Assembly (NCBI GenBank): GCA_947173865.1 | Contig: CAMWGS010000149.1 | Coordinates: 1-5,425, forward strand | Source of the DNA: an uncultured Ruminococcus sp. | Lineage (GTDB): Bacteria > Bacillota > Clostridia > Oscillospirales > Ruminococcaceae | Direction of reading: 5' to 3' | DNA: 5,425 nt | Shown here: one piece after another, positions 1 through 5,352 of the stretch | How positions within the stretch are numbered: the first letter of the stretch is position 1 | Layout of the letters: each line of letters opens with the position of its first letter | The notes under the pieces: generated by a model | Told to the model about the DNA's origin: nothing | Database searches by the model: none | What the model saw: the letters and a program-made list of their open reading frames with translations, nothing else | Position numbers and translations under genes: made by a program

Positions 1-32
1 CCGCAGTGAGAGCAGTAGATTTTTTCTTCCAT
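1..32 (-). CDS. Start of a CxxC-containing protein, cut by the window edge
   Basis: Only the first codons are present; they read MEEKIYCSHCG and then leave the window. The start is supported by a good Shine-Dalgarno sequence, GGAGG at 45-41 on the minus strand, eight bases before the ATG. The early CSHC pair is what the first knuckle of a small zinc ribbon looks like, so a zinc-ribbon protein is an inference from two cysteines only. The gene lies directly behind the terminator at 60-85, with too little room for its own promoter between terminator and ATG. It is therefore either fed by read-through or transcribed from a start further upstream. Confidence 0.6.
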   Translation of the reverse strand, partial: MEEKIYCSHC

Positions 33-50
33 TTCGATTTCCTCCGTAAA

Positions 51-85
51 ATAAAAATTGCCCCCTCGGATTTGACCGAGAGGGC
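51..85 (-). terminator. Intrinsic terminator after the DUF960 gene
   Basis: The arms 60-69 and 76-85 form a ten-pair stem around a six-base loop. On the minus strand every position pairs, counting one G-U; on the plus strand the same position is a C/A mismatch. On the minus strand the stem is followed by AATTTTTAT, a usable U-tract. It lies 12 bases past the stop of the DUF960 gene, so it should end or attenuate that transcript just before the next minus-strand gene. Confidence 0.8.
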
Positions 86-96
86 TTTGTGTTGGG

Positions 97-378
97 TTAG
101 TATTCTTCTGCCAAAAGCATTGTTGAGTATGTGTTACTGTCTATGATGTAAACCTTTTGTGTAATTGGATTGTCTGACGGAATAAGGTACTCACGCCTGA
201 ACGGCGGCTGTTCCTGCTCATGAGTGATTCTCTGCATCATTCCGAATGGTTCGAGTTTGAATATTTGCAGATAGTCGGGTTCGGGGATAACACTGATGGA
301 CTCCCACATGAAAACCTGCAATTCAAACGGTATTTCGGCATCGATACCTCTTGTAATGTAACGCTGATTGTTGAACAT
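97..378 (-). CDS. DUF960 family protein (function unknown)
   Basis: A 93-residue soluble protein. It is recognised as DUF960, a small Firmicutes family of unknown function, from the N-terminal pattern NNQRYITRGI, the following segment IPFELQVFMWE, and the later DYLQIFKLEP and HEQEQPP stretches. There is no signal peptide or membrane segment. The reading frame can be extended to a GTG at 387-385, but that GTG is the end of the Shine-Dalgarno sequence AGGAGGTG (392-385). The ATG at 378-376, six bases after it, is therefore the better start. A terminator follows at 60-85, so this looks like a one-gene transcript or one with attenuated read-through. The longest plus-strand frame over it is a shadow. 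Family assignment is from memory of the sequence pattern. Confidence 0.82.
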   Translation of the reverse strand: MFNNQRYITRGIDAEIPFELQVFMWESISVIPEPDYLQIFKLEPFGMMQRITHEQEQPPFRREYLIPSDNPITQKVYIIDSNTYSTMLLAEEY

Positions 379-416
379 TATTTTCACCTCCTGTTGATTT
401 TTTATGCTCCTACGTT

Positions 417-430
417 CCGCCCGAGGGCGG
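417..430 (-). other. GC-rich hairpin in the DUF960 5' leader
   Basis: The sequence CCGCCCGAGGGCGG is a near-perfect palindrome, giving a five-pair GC stem with a tetraloop in an otherwise AT-rich leader. There is no T-run after it on the minus strand, so it is not a terminator there. If the promoter proposed at 443-451 is used, it would sit about six bases from the 5' end of the mRNA, where such hairpins often stabilise a transcript. That role is inferred. Confidence 0.4.
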
Positions 431-442
431 TTTATCTATGTG

Positions 443-451
443 GTTATACCA
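443..451 (-). promoter_or_regulatory. Possible extended -10 promoter for the DUF960 gene
   Basis: The minus strand reads TGGTATAAC, an extended -10 element with five of six consensus bases in the hexamer. No convincing -35 box lies 16-18 bases upstream. The position would give a leader of about 60 bases containing the hairpin at 417-430. This is a weak call, made because the gene needs a promoter in this gap. Confidence 0.35.
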
Positions 452-519
452 TTTTCGTAAAATCAGTACCTGACATAGATTCACCATTATGATATATAAT
501 TAAAAATTTATATAAAAGC

Positions 520-553
520 AAAAAAATCTCCCCTGTACTGCTGCTGTACAGGG
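520..553 (-). terminator. Intrinsic terminator of the small RNA
   Basis: Arms 531-538 and 546-553 form eight perfect pairs (CCCTGTAC with GTACAGGG) around a seven-base loop. On the minus strand the stem is followed by GAGA and then seven T (526-520). On the plus strand there is no T-run after it, so the direction is clear. It gives the 3' end of the RNA proposed at 520-678. Confidence 0.82.
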
Positions 554-678
554 TATCACAGAGGAATATGAGGTCTGATACGAGGAGCTGAGATGCAAAG
601 GCGGAACAGCAAAGCCTTTACATCCCGACTGAATCCGATACCTCACTTGCAGGAAGTCTCATCTTTCGGATTCAGCTT
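520..678 (-). ncRNA. Predicted structured small RNA, four hairpins
   Basis: The minus strand carries a complete non-coding transcription unit of about 160 nt. The -10 box TATAAT at 690-685 predicts a start at A678 or A677, so the RNA begins almost directly with hairpin 1. Hairpin 1 pairs 675-666 with 638-629 (ten perfect pairs) and has a smaller ACTT/AAGT stem inside. Hairpin 2 pairs 626-614 with 602-590 (13 pairs, two of them G-U) with an 11-base loop. Hairpin 3 pairs 581-576 with 558-553. Hairpin 4 is the terminator. The unpaired loops are CU-rich (CTTCCTGC, TGTTCC, ATTCCTC), as in small RNAs that pair with ribosome binding sites. No protein frame covers it. I could not match it to a named RNA family, and its function is unknown. 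Confidence 0.65.
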
Positions 679-684
679 GATATT

Positions 685-690
685 ATTATA
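685..690 (-). promoter_or_regulatory. -10 box of the small RNA promoter
   Basis: The minus strand has a perfect TATAAT at 690-685, placed seven bases before the first paired region of the structured RNA. The -35 region is poor: the best candidate is TTCACT at 715-710, four of six bases with a long 19-base spacer. A weak -35 suggests activator dependence or low constitutive expression. Confidence 0.5.
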
Positions 691-718
691 GTATTATTCA
701 AGTTGCTTTAGTGAAAAT

Positions 719-809
719 ACGGATTCGGAAACTTGGTTGAATAGTCCTTTTTGAGTGAAATGGAATGCTTAAAATATATTAAATGTGCGATTTCATAATC
801 CGAATCCGT
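719..809. repeat. 11-bp perfect inverted repeats flanking a 69-bp AT-rich segment
   Basis: ACGGATTCGGA at 719-729 and its exact reverse complement at 799-809 bound a 69-base AT-rich interior. The core GGATTC also occurs in both arms of hairpin 1 of the small RNA (629-638 and 666-675), giving four copies of GAATCCG or its complement in about 180 bases. No target-site duplication is seen outside the arms, so a small insertion element is not supported. Confidence 0.5.
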
Positions 810-861
810 CATAGAGTTGGTTCTGTCATTGACGGTTTCGGCTGCGATGATAGATTCTTCC

Positions 862-899
862 GTGGTGTTCCTGTCTCGCTCCGCCGAGACAAACACCAC
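862..899. repeat. Two-part hairpin
   Basis: GTGGTGTT (862-869) pairs with AACACCAC (892-899), and inside it GTCTCG (873-878) pairs with CGAGAC (885-890). That gives 14 perfect pairs with a small asymmetric internal loop and a six-base terminal loop. There is no T-run on either side, so it is not a terminator. Confidence 0.55.
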
Positions 900-914
900 A
901 GCAGAATAAAAACA

Positions 915-969
915 CGGGATTTTTGTACATTTCCCTTATATATAATAAGGGAGTTGTACATTTTTCCCG
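915..969. repeat. 55-bp nested palindrome made of two TGTACA units
   Basis: Reading outward from the centre at 942, three pairs of arms match perfectly with equal spacers on both sides: CCCTTAT/ATAAGGG, TGTACA/TGTACA and CGGGA/TCCCG. The same bases also form two tandem 20-base units, 916-935 and 949-968, each reading GGGA, a spacer, TGTACA, a spacer, TCCC. A TATAAT lies at 941-946 in the centre, but no -35 box is properly spaced from it. The layout suits a pair of operators for a dimeric repressor, or a structure-forming origin element. No regulator is identified. Confidence 0.6.
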
Positions 970-993
970 TTCGTTCTTTCAGTCTTTGGTCTG

Positions 994-1027
994 TGAGTGG
1001 GAGGTGCACAGGCACCGAACCCACTCA
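994..1027 (+). promoter_or_regulatory. Hairpin burying a ribosome-binding-like sequence
   Basis: TGAGTGGG (994-1001) pairs with CCCACTCA (1020-1027), and inside it GGTGC (1003-1007) pairs with GCACC (1012-1016) around the loop ACAG. The 5' arm contains GGGAGGTG, a good Shine-Dalgarno sequence, which is therefore paired. The 3' arm ends on the A of an ATG that opens a 21-codon ORF. It could control that mini-ORF or the mRNA of the downstream gene; this is inferred. Confidence 0.45.
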
Positions 1028-1092
1028 TGGACAAAATTATCATCAATGCCAAAGTTATAGAAAATATTATCAACTATAAAAGTAAAAAATAA
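1027..1092 (+). CDS. Possible 21-codon leader ORF
   Basis: An ATG at 1027-1029 opens 21 codons (MDKIIINAKVIE at the start, lysine-rich at the end) and stops at TAA 1090-1092, six bases before the ribosome binding site of the next gene. The only Shine-Dalgarno candidate, GGGAGGTG at 999-1006, is about 20 bases upstream and would be brought close only if the hairpin at 994-1027 folds. It may be chance in AT-rich DNA. Confidence 0.2.
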   Translation: MDKIIINAKVIENIINYKSKK

Positions 1093-1113
1093 AGTCAGAA
1101 GGTGGAATATAAC

Positions 1114-2007
1114 ATGAAACGAGTTATTGCTCTCAGATACTATCAATCAAAAAATGATATGCTGCTGAATATAGCTGTTCATTACGGTCTGAGATACACA
1201 GAATATGAAAATCAGATGCTGTTCTTTATCAGGAAGGAAATTGCTGATGACAGAACGGCTTATTTTTTTGGCGATTTGCTGTGCTGTATTTTTGGTACGA
1301 CTTATTCCCATCAGAAATACAGCTATCCAGAGGAAAGTCCCGATTATGAAGTCGGCATATATGATATACTGTTTGCTTTTATTGATTGTATAAGAAATAA
1401 GACGGATGAAAAACACTATAAGGAACAGCTCAGAAAAGTATTCAGGCAGATGAATGTTGATATGAATGAGAATCTTCCTGCGATACATCTGCTCAAAGAC
1501 AACACGTATACACTTACCCCAACTGAAAGTTACTGTTCTAGTTATGATGTAAAACAAAGAACTGCCAATTGGAAACTCAGTGGTAATACCCAGAAAGAGC
1601 AAAGTGTAAGAGGTAAAAACAGACGGGCTACATACCGTAATTTCAAGTGGGAGAATCTGTACGAAAGCTGTTCATTATACAGAGATTTTGTGGAAGGAGA
1701 GATTGAAACCACCGAATCAATATATCTTCTTGCAAGGAATCTTTGCGGAGTTGAGAAAGGCAAGCAGAAATTTCTGGAGATAATGAACTCTGAGGAAAAC
1801 AGTGATAAGCATTACAGATTCATCAATTGGAAAGAGATTCTAATGGCGATTATCAAGGACAATGTGCCTGTTGCTAAGTGTGAAAGCTGTGAGTATTGCG
1901 ATTTGTGCAGTCATGCCGATAATATGCTTTCAACTGCAAAGCCGAAAAAATGTGAGGTCAGGGTGCTGAAAAAAGAAAAGTATGTCCCTATTGAAACAGC
2001 ATATTAG
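1114..2007 (+). CDS. N-terminal part of the helicase, with cysteine cluster
   Basis: A 297-residue open frame. The start is the ATG at 1114, eight bases after AGAAGGTGG (1097-1105). The in-frame GTG at 1102 lies inside that ribosome binding site and is rejected. Residues 1-150 are not recognisable. Residues around 190-250 have a segment, LYRDFVEGEIETTESIYLLA, typical of what precedes the metal site in related helicases as I remember them. A cluster follows: C256, C259, C262, C265, H267 and C280, spaced CxxCxxCxxCxH, likely binding zinc. The frame ends in TAG, and the downstream codons continue the same protein into the ATPase domain. This is the only one of the three pieces with a good translation start, so a truncated zinc-binding product without a motor could be made. 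Confidence 0.7.
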   Translation: MKRVIALRYYQSKNDMLLNIAVHYGLRYTEYENQMLFFIRKEIADDRTAYFFGDLLCCIFGTTYSHQKYSYPEESPDYEVGIYDILFAFIDCIRNKTDEKHYKEQLRKVFRQMNVDMNENLPAIHLLKDNTYTLTPTESYCSSYDVKQRTANWKLSGNTQKEQSVRGKNRRATYRNFKWENLYESCSLYRDFVEGEIETTESIYLLARNLCGVEKGKQKFLEIMNSEENSDKHYRFINWKEILMAIIKDNVPVAKCESCEYCDLCSHADNMLSTAKPKKCEVRVLKKEKYVPIETAY

Positions 2008-2112
2008 GCATTACAGAACGCTTTTTACAGGGCAATTGAATCTCAGGACAAAAAAATATACATCATAAACGGACAGACAGCGTTAGGCAAAACAAGCACA
2101 TATATCAGATAT

Positions 2113-2568
2113 ATGCAGGAAAGCCAGAAGCCCGTTCTGATTGCAGTACCGACACATGAACTGAAAGAGCAGATTATTCGTGATGCTAAAGATTGCGGAA
2201 TCGAAAATATATGCGGTACACCTGATATTAAAATATATGGGATATCGAAAGAAATCATTGATGAAATGAATGATATATATTGTATCAGAGCAGGCATATA
2301 CGCATTGCGTTTTTTGTCATCAAAGCTGACGGAGCTGAACAGAACATCTCCGGATTATTATAAAATAAGCAGCTATCTGAAAGACTGCAAACGTTCTGTA
2401 AGATTCAGTGGTCATATTATCACCACTCATGCCAGGCTGCTGCGTATGCCTCAGATGGTATTGGAAAGTCACGAGGTCATTATAGACGAAGACATTCTCA
2501 GGTCAGTTTTAAGAACAGAATACGTTGACATAAAATCAGAAACAGCGGTATACTGCCAGAATATATAA
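2113..2568 (+). CDS. Helicase middle fragment (motifs Ia to II)
   Basis: This frame is continuous with the previous piece, separated from it only by the TAG at 2005-2007. It is open from 2008, but its first ATG is at 2113, which lies after the Walker A motif at 2071-2094 and has no ribosome binding site. Translation from that ATG would yield a fragment without the ATP-binding loop. It contains VPTHELKEQ (motif Ia-like), ITTHARLL, and the Walker B-type IIDEDI (motif II). It stops at TAA 2566-2568, where the frame of the next piece takes over. I treat it as a dead segment of the broken gene. Confidence 0.55.
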   Translation: MQESQKPVLIAVPTHELKEQIIRDAKDCGIENICGTPDIKIYGISKEIIDEMNDIYCIRAGIYALRFLSSKLTELNRTSPDYYKISSYLKDCKRSVRFSGHIITTHARLLRMPQMVLESHEVIIDEDILRSVLRTEYVDIKSETAVYCQNI

Positions 2569-2591
2569 GTTCACGCTTAGGCGGAATCTGT

Positions 2592-3356
2592 ATGATGCGA
2601 GGCTATCATGCAATGGACGAGCTTGATATTTTCTCTGACGAAAACCAGCTTGAAACATTAATGGGAAGAAATGCTAACATATATGGTCTGCTGAAATCAC
2701 GGTATATCAATATCGCAAAAGGAAAAATCACGTTTCTGATAGAAGATAAACTGCCCGACTGCAAGCTGATAATACTTTCTGCAACAATATCTCACGAGCT
2801 TTACAAAGTGATTTATCCCAACAGGAGCATTGATTACTGTGAGTGTCCGAGGGCTAAATATAAAGGAAAAGTCGTGCAGTATACAGATTCCGGTTACAGC
2901 AGATATGCCCTGAATGAAAATTATGATAAGAAAAAGCTGCTCACAGAACTTTGCAAGCACAACGAAGTCATCACGTTCAAATCTATCGAAAATGAATTTC
3001 ACACTCGATACCATTTCGGCAATATTGAGGGAATGAATCACTTGAAAGGAAAGAATTTGTCCGTAGTGGGACTACCGAATCTTGACGAAACATTGTACTG
3101 TCTGTATGATATGAGAGCAGGAGCAAAAATTAAAAAAGCTGTTATGTACCTGCAGAGAATCATATACAGGGACAAGTCTTTTTATCTTAACACGTACAAA
3201 AATGGAGTGTTGCAGATGATTCAAACATGGCTGATTTCCTCACAGCTGGAGCAGGCTGTCGGTCGTGCAAGGCTGCTGAGAGAGAATTGTATGGTAATTG
3301 TTTATGCTGGATTTCCCGTAGAACAGGCGGAATATATAGATAAATCATTTGTTTAG
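2592..3356 (+). CDS. Helicase C-terminal fragment (motifs III to VI)
   Basis: 254 residues from the first ATG; the frame is open from 2529 and overlaps the end of the previous piece. LIILSATIS near residues 60-70 is the SAT motif (III), and SSQLEQAVGRARLLR near the C-terminus is motif VI with its arginines, so this is the second RecA-like half of a superfamily 2 helicase. It has no Walker A or B and could not act alone. A weak Shine-Dalgarno candidate, AGGCGG (2579-2584), lies seven bases before the ATG, so separate translation is conceivable. It ends in TAG 3354-3356. Confidence 0.6.
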   Translation: MMRGYHAMDELDIFSDENQLETLMGRNANIYGLLKSRYINIAKGKITFLIEDKLPDCKLIILSATISHELYKVIYPNRSIDYCECPRAKYKGKVVQYTDSGYSRYALNENYDKKKLLTELCKHNEVITFKSIENEFHTRYHFGNIEGMNHLKGKNLSVVGLPNLDETLYCLYDMRAGAKIKKAVMYLQRIIYRDKSFYLNTYKNGVLQMIQTWLISSQLEQAVGRARLLRENCMVIVYAGFPVEQAEYIDKSFV

Positions 3357-3501
3357 AATGAGTAATAATTCGTAAAAATAGCATATGGTGACAAAAAATT
3401 TACCACGGGAAACATTTTTGTTGTTTTCTTTGAAAACTGACCTAGCATAAAAGTAAAAGATGATAAAAAATCTTATTAAATTCAGAAAGGAACTATTTGA
3501 C

Positions 3502-3693
3502 ATGGAAAATGAAATTATGAAGTTTGAAGAGGTAATGGAGTTTCTTAATATTGGTAAGAATACACTTTACACTCTCCTGAACAATGGAGAAATCAATGCG
3601 TTTAAAATCGGGAAAGTCTGGAAAATTCCGAAGAAGTCTGTCGAAGAATACATTGATAAAAAAGTGCAGAAAAATTTGAATGGAGGCAACTGA
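3502..3693 (+). CDS. Excisionase-type helix-turn-helix DNA-binding protein
   Basis: A 63-residue protein consisting almost only of a winged HTH domain of the excisionase/MerR-like (HTH_17) family. Residues 7-51 show the usual pattern: KFEEVMEFLNIGKNTLYTLL forms the helix-turn-helix, then GEINAFKIGKVWKIPKKSVEEYI makes the wing and closing helix. Such proteins act as recombination directionality factors or as small regulators. The frame extends up to an ATG at 3460 with no ribosome binding site; the ATG at 3502 has AGAAAGGA (3484-3491) about ten bases before it and is preferred. Its TGA overlaps the ATG of the methylase, so the two are translationally coupled. No integrase is in view, so a role as operon regulator is as likely as excision. 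Confidence 0.85.
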   Translation: MENEIMKFEEVMEFLNIGKNTLYTLLNNGEINAFKIGKVWKIPKKSVEEYIDKKVQKNLNGGN

Positions 3694-4532
3694 TGATGTA
3701 TTATGAAAATGTATCGCCCGTATTAAAGTGGGCAGGCGGAAAAACACAGCTACTGGGACAGATTACATTGCTTATGCCGACCGAGGAAATCTCTACATAC
3801 TGCGAACCGTTCCTCGGCGGCGGAGCAATATTATTCAGCATACAGCCTGGCGTTGCTTATGTGAATGATATTAATGCAGGATTGATGAATGTATACAATG
3901 TTATCAAGCATTTTCCTGAAGCTCTGATTGCCGAACTCAGCAGATATGAAAATACTGCTGAGTTTTATTATCAAATCAGAGGTCTTGACAGAAATGCAGA
4001 AAGATTTGCGGCGTTGTCGTCAGTAAAGCAGGCGGCGAGATTTATTTATCTGAATAAGACTTGCTTTAATGGTCTGTATCGTGAGAATTGTCAGGGACAG
4101 TTCAATGTTTCCTACGGAAAATACAAAAATCCTGATTTTGTCAATGCTGAGGGAATCCGTGCGGTCAGTCGGTATTTCAATGCGGCAGATATTTACTTTA
4201 CATCAATGGATTTTTCAGAAGTATTGAAAATTCTTCCAGCAGGCTCTTTTGTATATCTTGACCCACCGTATGACCCAGTTTCCGAGACAGCAAACTTTAC
4301 AGGTTATACCAGATACGGATTCACCAGATATGACCATATTAGGCTCAAACAATGCTGTGATGAAATGACAGCAAAAGGAATAAAGTTTATGCTTTCCAAT
4401 TCCGACACAAACTTCATTCGTCAGCTGTATGCTGGATACAATGTCACTGAGGTTTCAGCGAGACGAGTAATAAACTGCAACGGTGATGGCAGAGGTGCTG
4501 TGACTGAGCTTGTTATCAGGAATTATCTGTAA
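3693..4532 (+). CDS. dam: DNA adenine N6-methyltransferase, Dam/DpnM (D12) class
   Basis: 279 residues, a normal full length for the family. It transfers a methyl group from S-adenosylmethionine to the N6 of adenine in DNA; DpnM and Dam relatives use GATC. The motifs are in the alpha-class order: KWAGGK at 12-17 and FLGGGA at 40-45 (AdoMet binding), NKTCFNGLYR at 121-130, the catalytic DPPY at 190-193, LSNSDT near 234, and the C-terminal INCNGDGRG followed by TELVIRNY. Nothing essential is missing. GGAGG at 3682-3686 serves the ATG at 3693, which overlaps the stop of the HTH gene; a second ATG at 3696 is equally possible. No recognisable GATC endonuclease is adjacent, so it looks like a solitary methylase. 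GATC specificity is inferred from the family. Confidence 0.93.
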   Translation: MMYYENVSPVLKWAGGKTQLLGQITLLMPTEEISTYCEPFLGGGAILFSIQPGVAYVNDINAGLMNVYNVIKHFPEALIAELSRYENTAEFYYQIRGLDRNAERFAALSSVKQAARFIYLNKTCFNGLYRENCQGQFNVSYGKYKNPDFVNAEGIRAVSRYFNAADIYFTSMDFSEVLKILPAGSFVYLDPPYDPVSETANFTGYTRYGFTRYDHIRLKQCCDEMTAKGIKFMLSNSDTNFIRQLYAGYNVTEVSARRVINCNGDGRGAVTELVIRNYL

Positions 4533-4538
4533 AAATAA

Positions 4539-4566
4539 GGTACTGCTGCGTGGTTGCAGCAGTACC
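4539..4566. terminator. Bidirectional terminator between convergent genes
   Basis: GGTACTGCTGC and GCAGCAGTACC form eleven perfect pairs around a six-base loop, six bases after the methylase stop and six before the end of the minus-strand gene. On the minus strand it is followed by TTATTTTTAC, a good U-tract; on the plus strand by CTGTTTTC, a weaker one. It should end both convergent transcripts. Confidence 0.85.
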
Positions 4567-4572
4567 CTGTTT

Positions 4573-5298
4573 TCATCTCCAAGAGCTGGTAATTTTTCTT
4601 TCAAATTCATCAAGACTACACACAATTTTATCATGCATTACAGCTGGTACATGGGAAATTTCACCATTGAACAGCGGTTCAAAATCGTTATCGAATATCA
4701 TACGTCCGCCTGCATACAGGAGATCACGCAAAAAAATCAGACGATTGTTCCTATAGATATTGCTGTCGTATGCTTCTGCAAAACCGGGAGCATATTTTTT
4801 GAGTGCCTCAATGGTAGGCGGAAAGTAGGTGTATCCCTTGACAATCGTACCAAACTCTCCGTTGATGCGGACAACCAGAATGATTTTATCATCAGAAAAC
4901 TTCACAGTGTTCATCTGAACCGTTCCGACATCTTGCGTAATGATTGTACCTTCCGGAATCATGCTCAGTGCCTCGTTAAGAATATTCTGAATGCAGTATT
5001 CCATAAACAAGCCCTGTCCCTCCAGCTTTTGCAGCTCAAAGAAAATCATATTTCTGACATATGCCTCAAGATCGAGCAATTTCTGAAAACCCCCAGGTAT
5101 TCCTCTTAATGGGTAGTAACCGTTGTTGTTAAATGCCATACTCATAATCGTATTATGCTTCTTATTATAGAGCAGGTCCTTTTCATCATCTGTAAGTATG
5201 TAGCCTGCATGCTCCTTGTTTTTTAGAAACGCATAGGTTAGGATTGCTGTAAGTACGTCCGAGGAATAGAAATTCCTCATGGATATTGTTTTGGTCAT
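4573..5298 (-). CDS. Protein of unknown function, 241 residues
   Basis: I do not recognise this protein. The start is well supported: AGGAGG at 5313-5308 lies nine bases before the ATG. The chain looks soluble, with no signal peptide, no membrane segment and only two cysteines. The N-terminus (SSDVLTAILTYAFL) looks helical. A region near 120-165 alternates hydrophobic and polar residues like beta strands (IIVLVVRI-type runs), and a C-terminal stretch has NNRLIFLRDLLYAGGRMIFD. I found no nuclease, ATPase or methylase motif that I would defend. It is convergent with the methylase and preceded on its own transcript by a 9-codon ORF. It is rich in rare sites for its surroundings: both GATC sites of the window are in it. 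The long plus-strand frame over it has no ribosome binding site and is a shadow. Confidence 0.8.
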   Translation of the reverse strand: MTKTISMRNFYSSDVLTAILTYAFLKNKEHAGYILTDDEKDLLYNKKHNTIMSMAFNNNGYYPLRGIPGGFQKLLDLEAYVRNMIFFELQKLEGQGLFMEYCIQNILNEALSMIPEGTIITQDVGTVQMNTVKFSDDKIILVVRINGEFGTIVKGYTYFPPTIEALKKYAPGFAEAYDSNIYRNNRLIFLRDLLYAGGRMIFDNDFEPLFNGEISHVPAVMHDKIVCSLDEFERKITSSWR

Positions 5299-5352
5299 AA
5301 TAAAATTCCTCCTGATTTTTAATTATATTTTTTTGTTTTTCGATTCAGAACC

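Larger units (their letters stand above)
691..1101. other. Gene-free region rich in dyad symmetry
   Basis: I see no convincing protein gene here. The frames that are open (708-899 and 809-1024 minus, 783-1079 plus) overlap one another, lack ribosome binding sites and resemble no family I know. Instead the stretch holds a distant inverted repeat (719-729 with 799-809), a two-part hairpin (862-899), a nested palindrome (915-969) and another hairpin (994-1027). It lies directly upstream of the broken helicase gene. A control region or a replication or transfer origin would fit, but nothing in the sequence proves either. Confidence 0.5.
1114..3356 (+). pseudogene. Zinc-cluster SF2 helicase gene, broken by TAG and a frameshift
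   Basis: Three consecutive open pieces join into one helicase. Piece 1 ends at TAG 2005-2007, and the same frame continues without a start codon through a Walker A motif, GQTALGKT (2071-2094). It goes on through motif Ia-like VPTHELKEQ (from 2146) and motif II IIDEDI (DED at 2485-2493), then stops at TAA 2566-2568. The frame one base lower, open from 2529, continues with motif III LSATIS (SAT at 2778-2786) and motif VI QAVGRAR (3252-3272). Restoring one base gives exactly 748 codons, consistent with a one-base deletion between 2529 and 2568. The architecture, a cysteine cluster followed by a DEAD/DEAH-type helicase, resembles helicases I recall from Firmicutes mobile elements. Whether the gene is dead, recoded or mis-sequenced cannot be settled from one sequence. 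Confidence 0.75.

Noticed and set aside
220..492. 90-codon plus-strand open frame
   Set aside because: It is the opposite strand of the DUF960 gene and has no translation signal or family resemblance.
470..500. Plus-strand promoter CTGACA ... TATAAT
   Set aside because: The spacer is 19 bases and there is no plus-strand gene downstream; it would only run antisense to the small RNA.
719..809. Small transposon-like element with 11-bp terminal repeats
   Set aside because: No target-site duplication flanks it and no second copy is seen in the window.
708..1079. Overlapping open frames of 63, 71 and 98 codons
   Set aside because: They overlap on both strands in a region packed with hairpins, lack ribosome binding sites and resemble no family. 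The region is better read as non-coding.
1147..1602. 151-codon minus-strand open frame, hydrophobic
   Set aside because: It is a shadow of the helicase N-terminal region; the plus frame has the ribosome binding site and the conserved cysteine cluster.
1114..3356. TAG recoded as a sense codon, as in some gut phages
   Set aside because: It would explain the stop at 2005 but not the frameshift at 2529-2568. The other stops in the window are mixed TAA, TGA and TAG, with no other in-frame TAG calling for recoding.
3421..3440. CTTTGAAAACTG resembling a ribosomal RNA spacer sequence
   Set aside because: Only a dozen bases match my memory of such spacers and no rRNA or tRNA is near; probably chance in AT-rich DNA.
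4510..5109. 199-codon plus-strand open frame
   Set aside because: It lies opposite the 241-residue minus-strand gene, which has a strong ribosome binding site, promoter and terminator. The plus frame begins inside the methylase, crosses the terminator hairpin and has no ribosome binding site.
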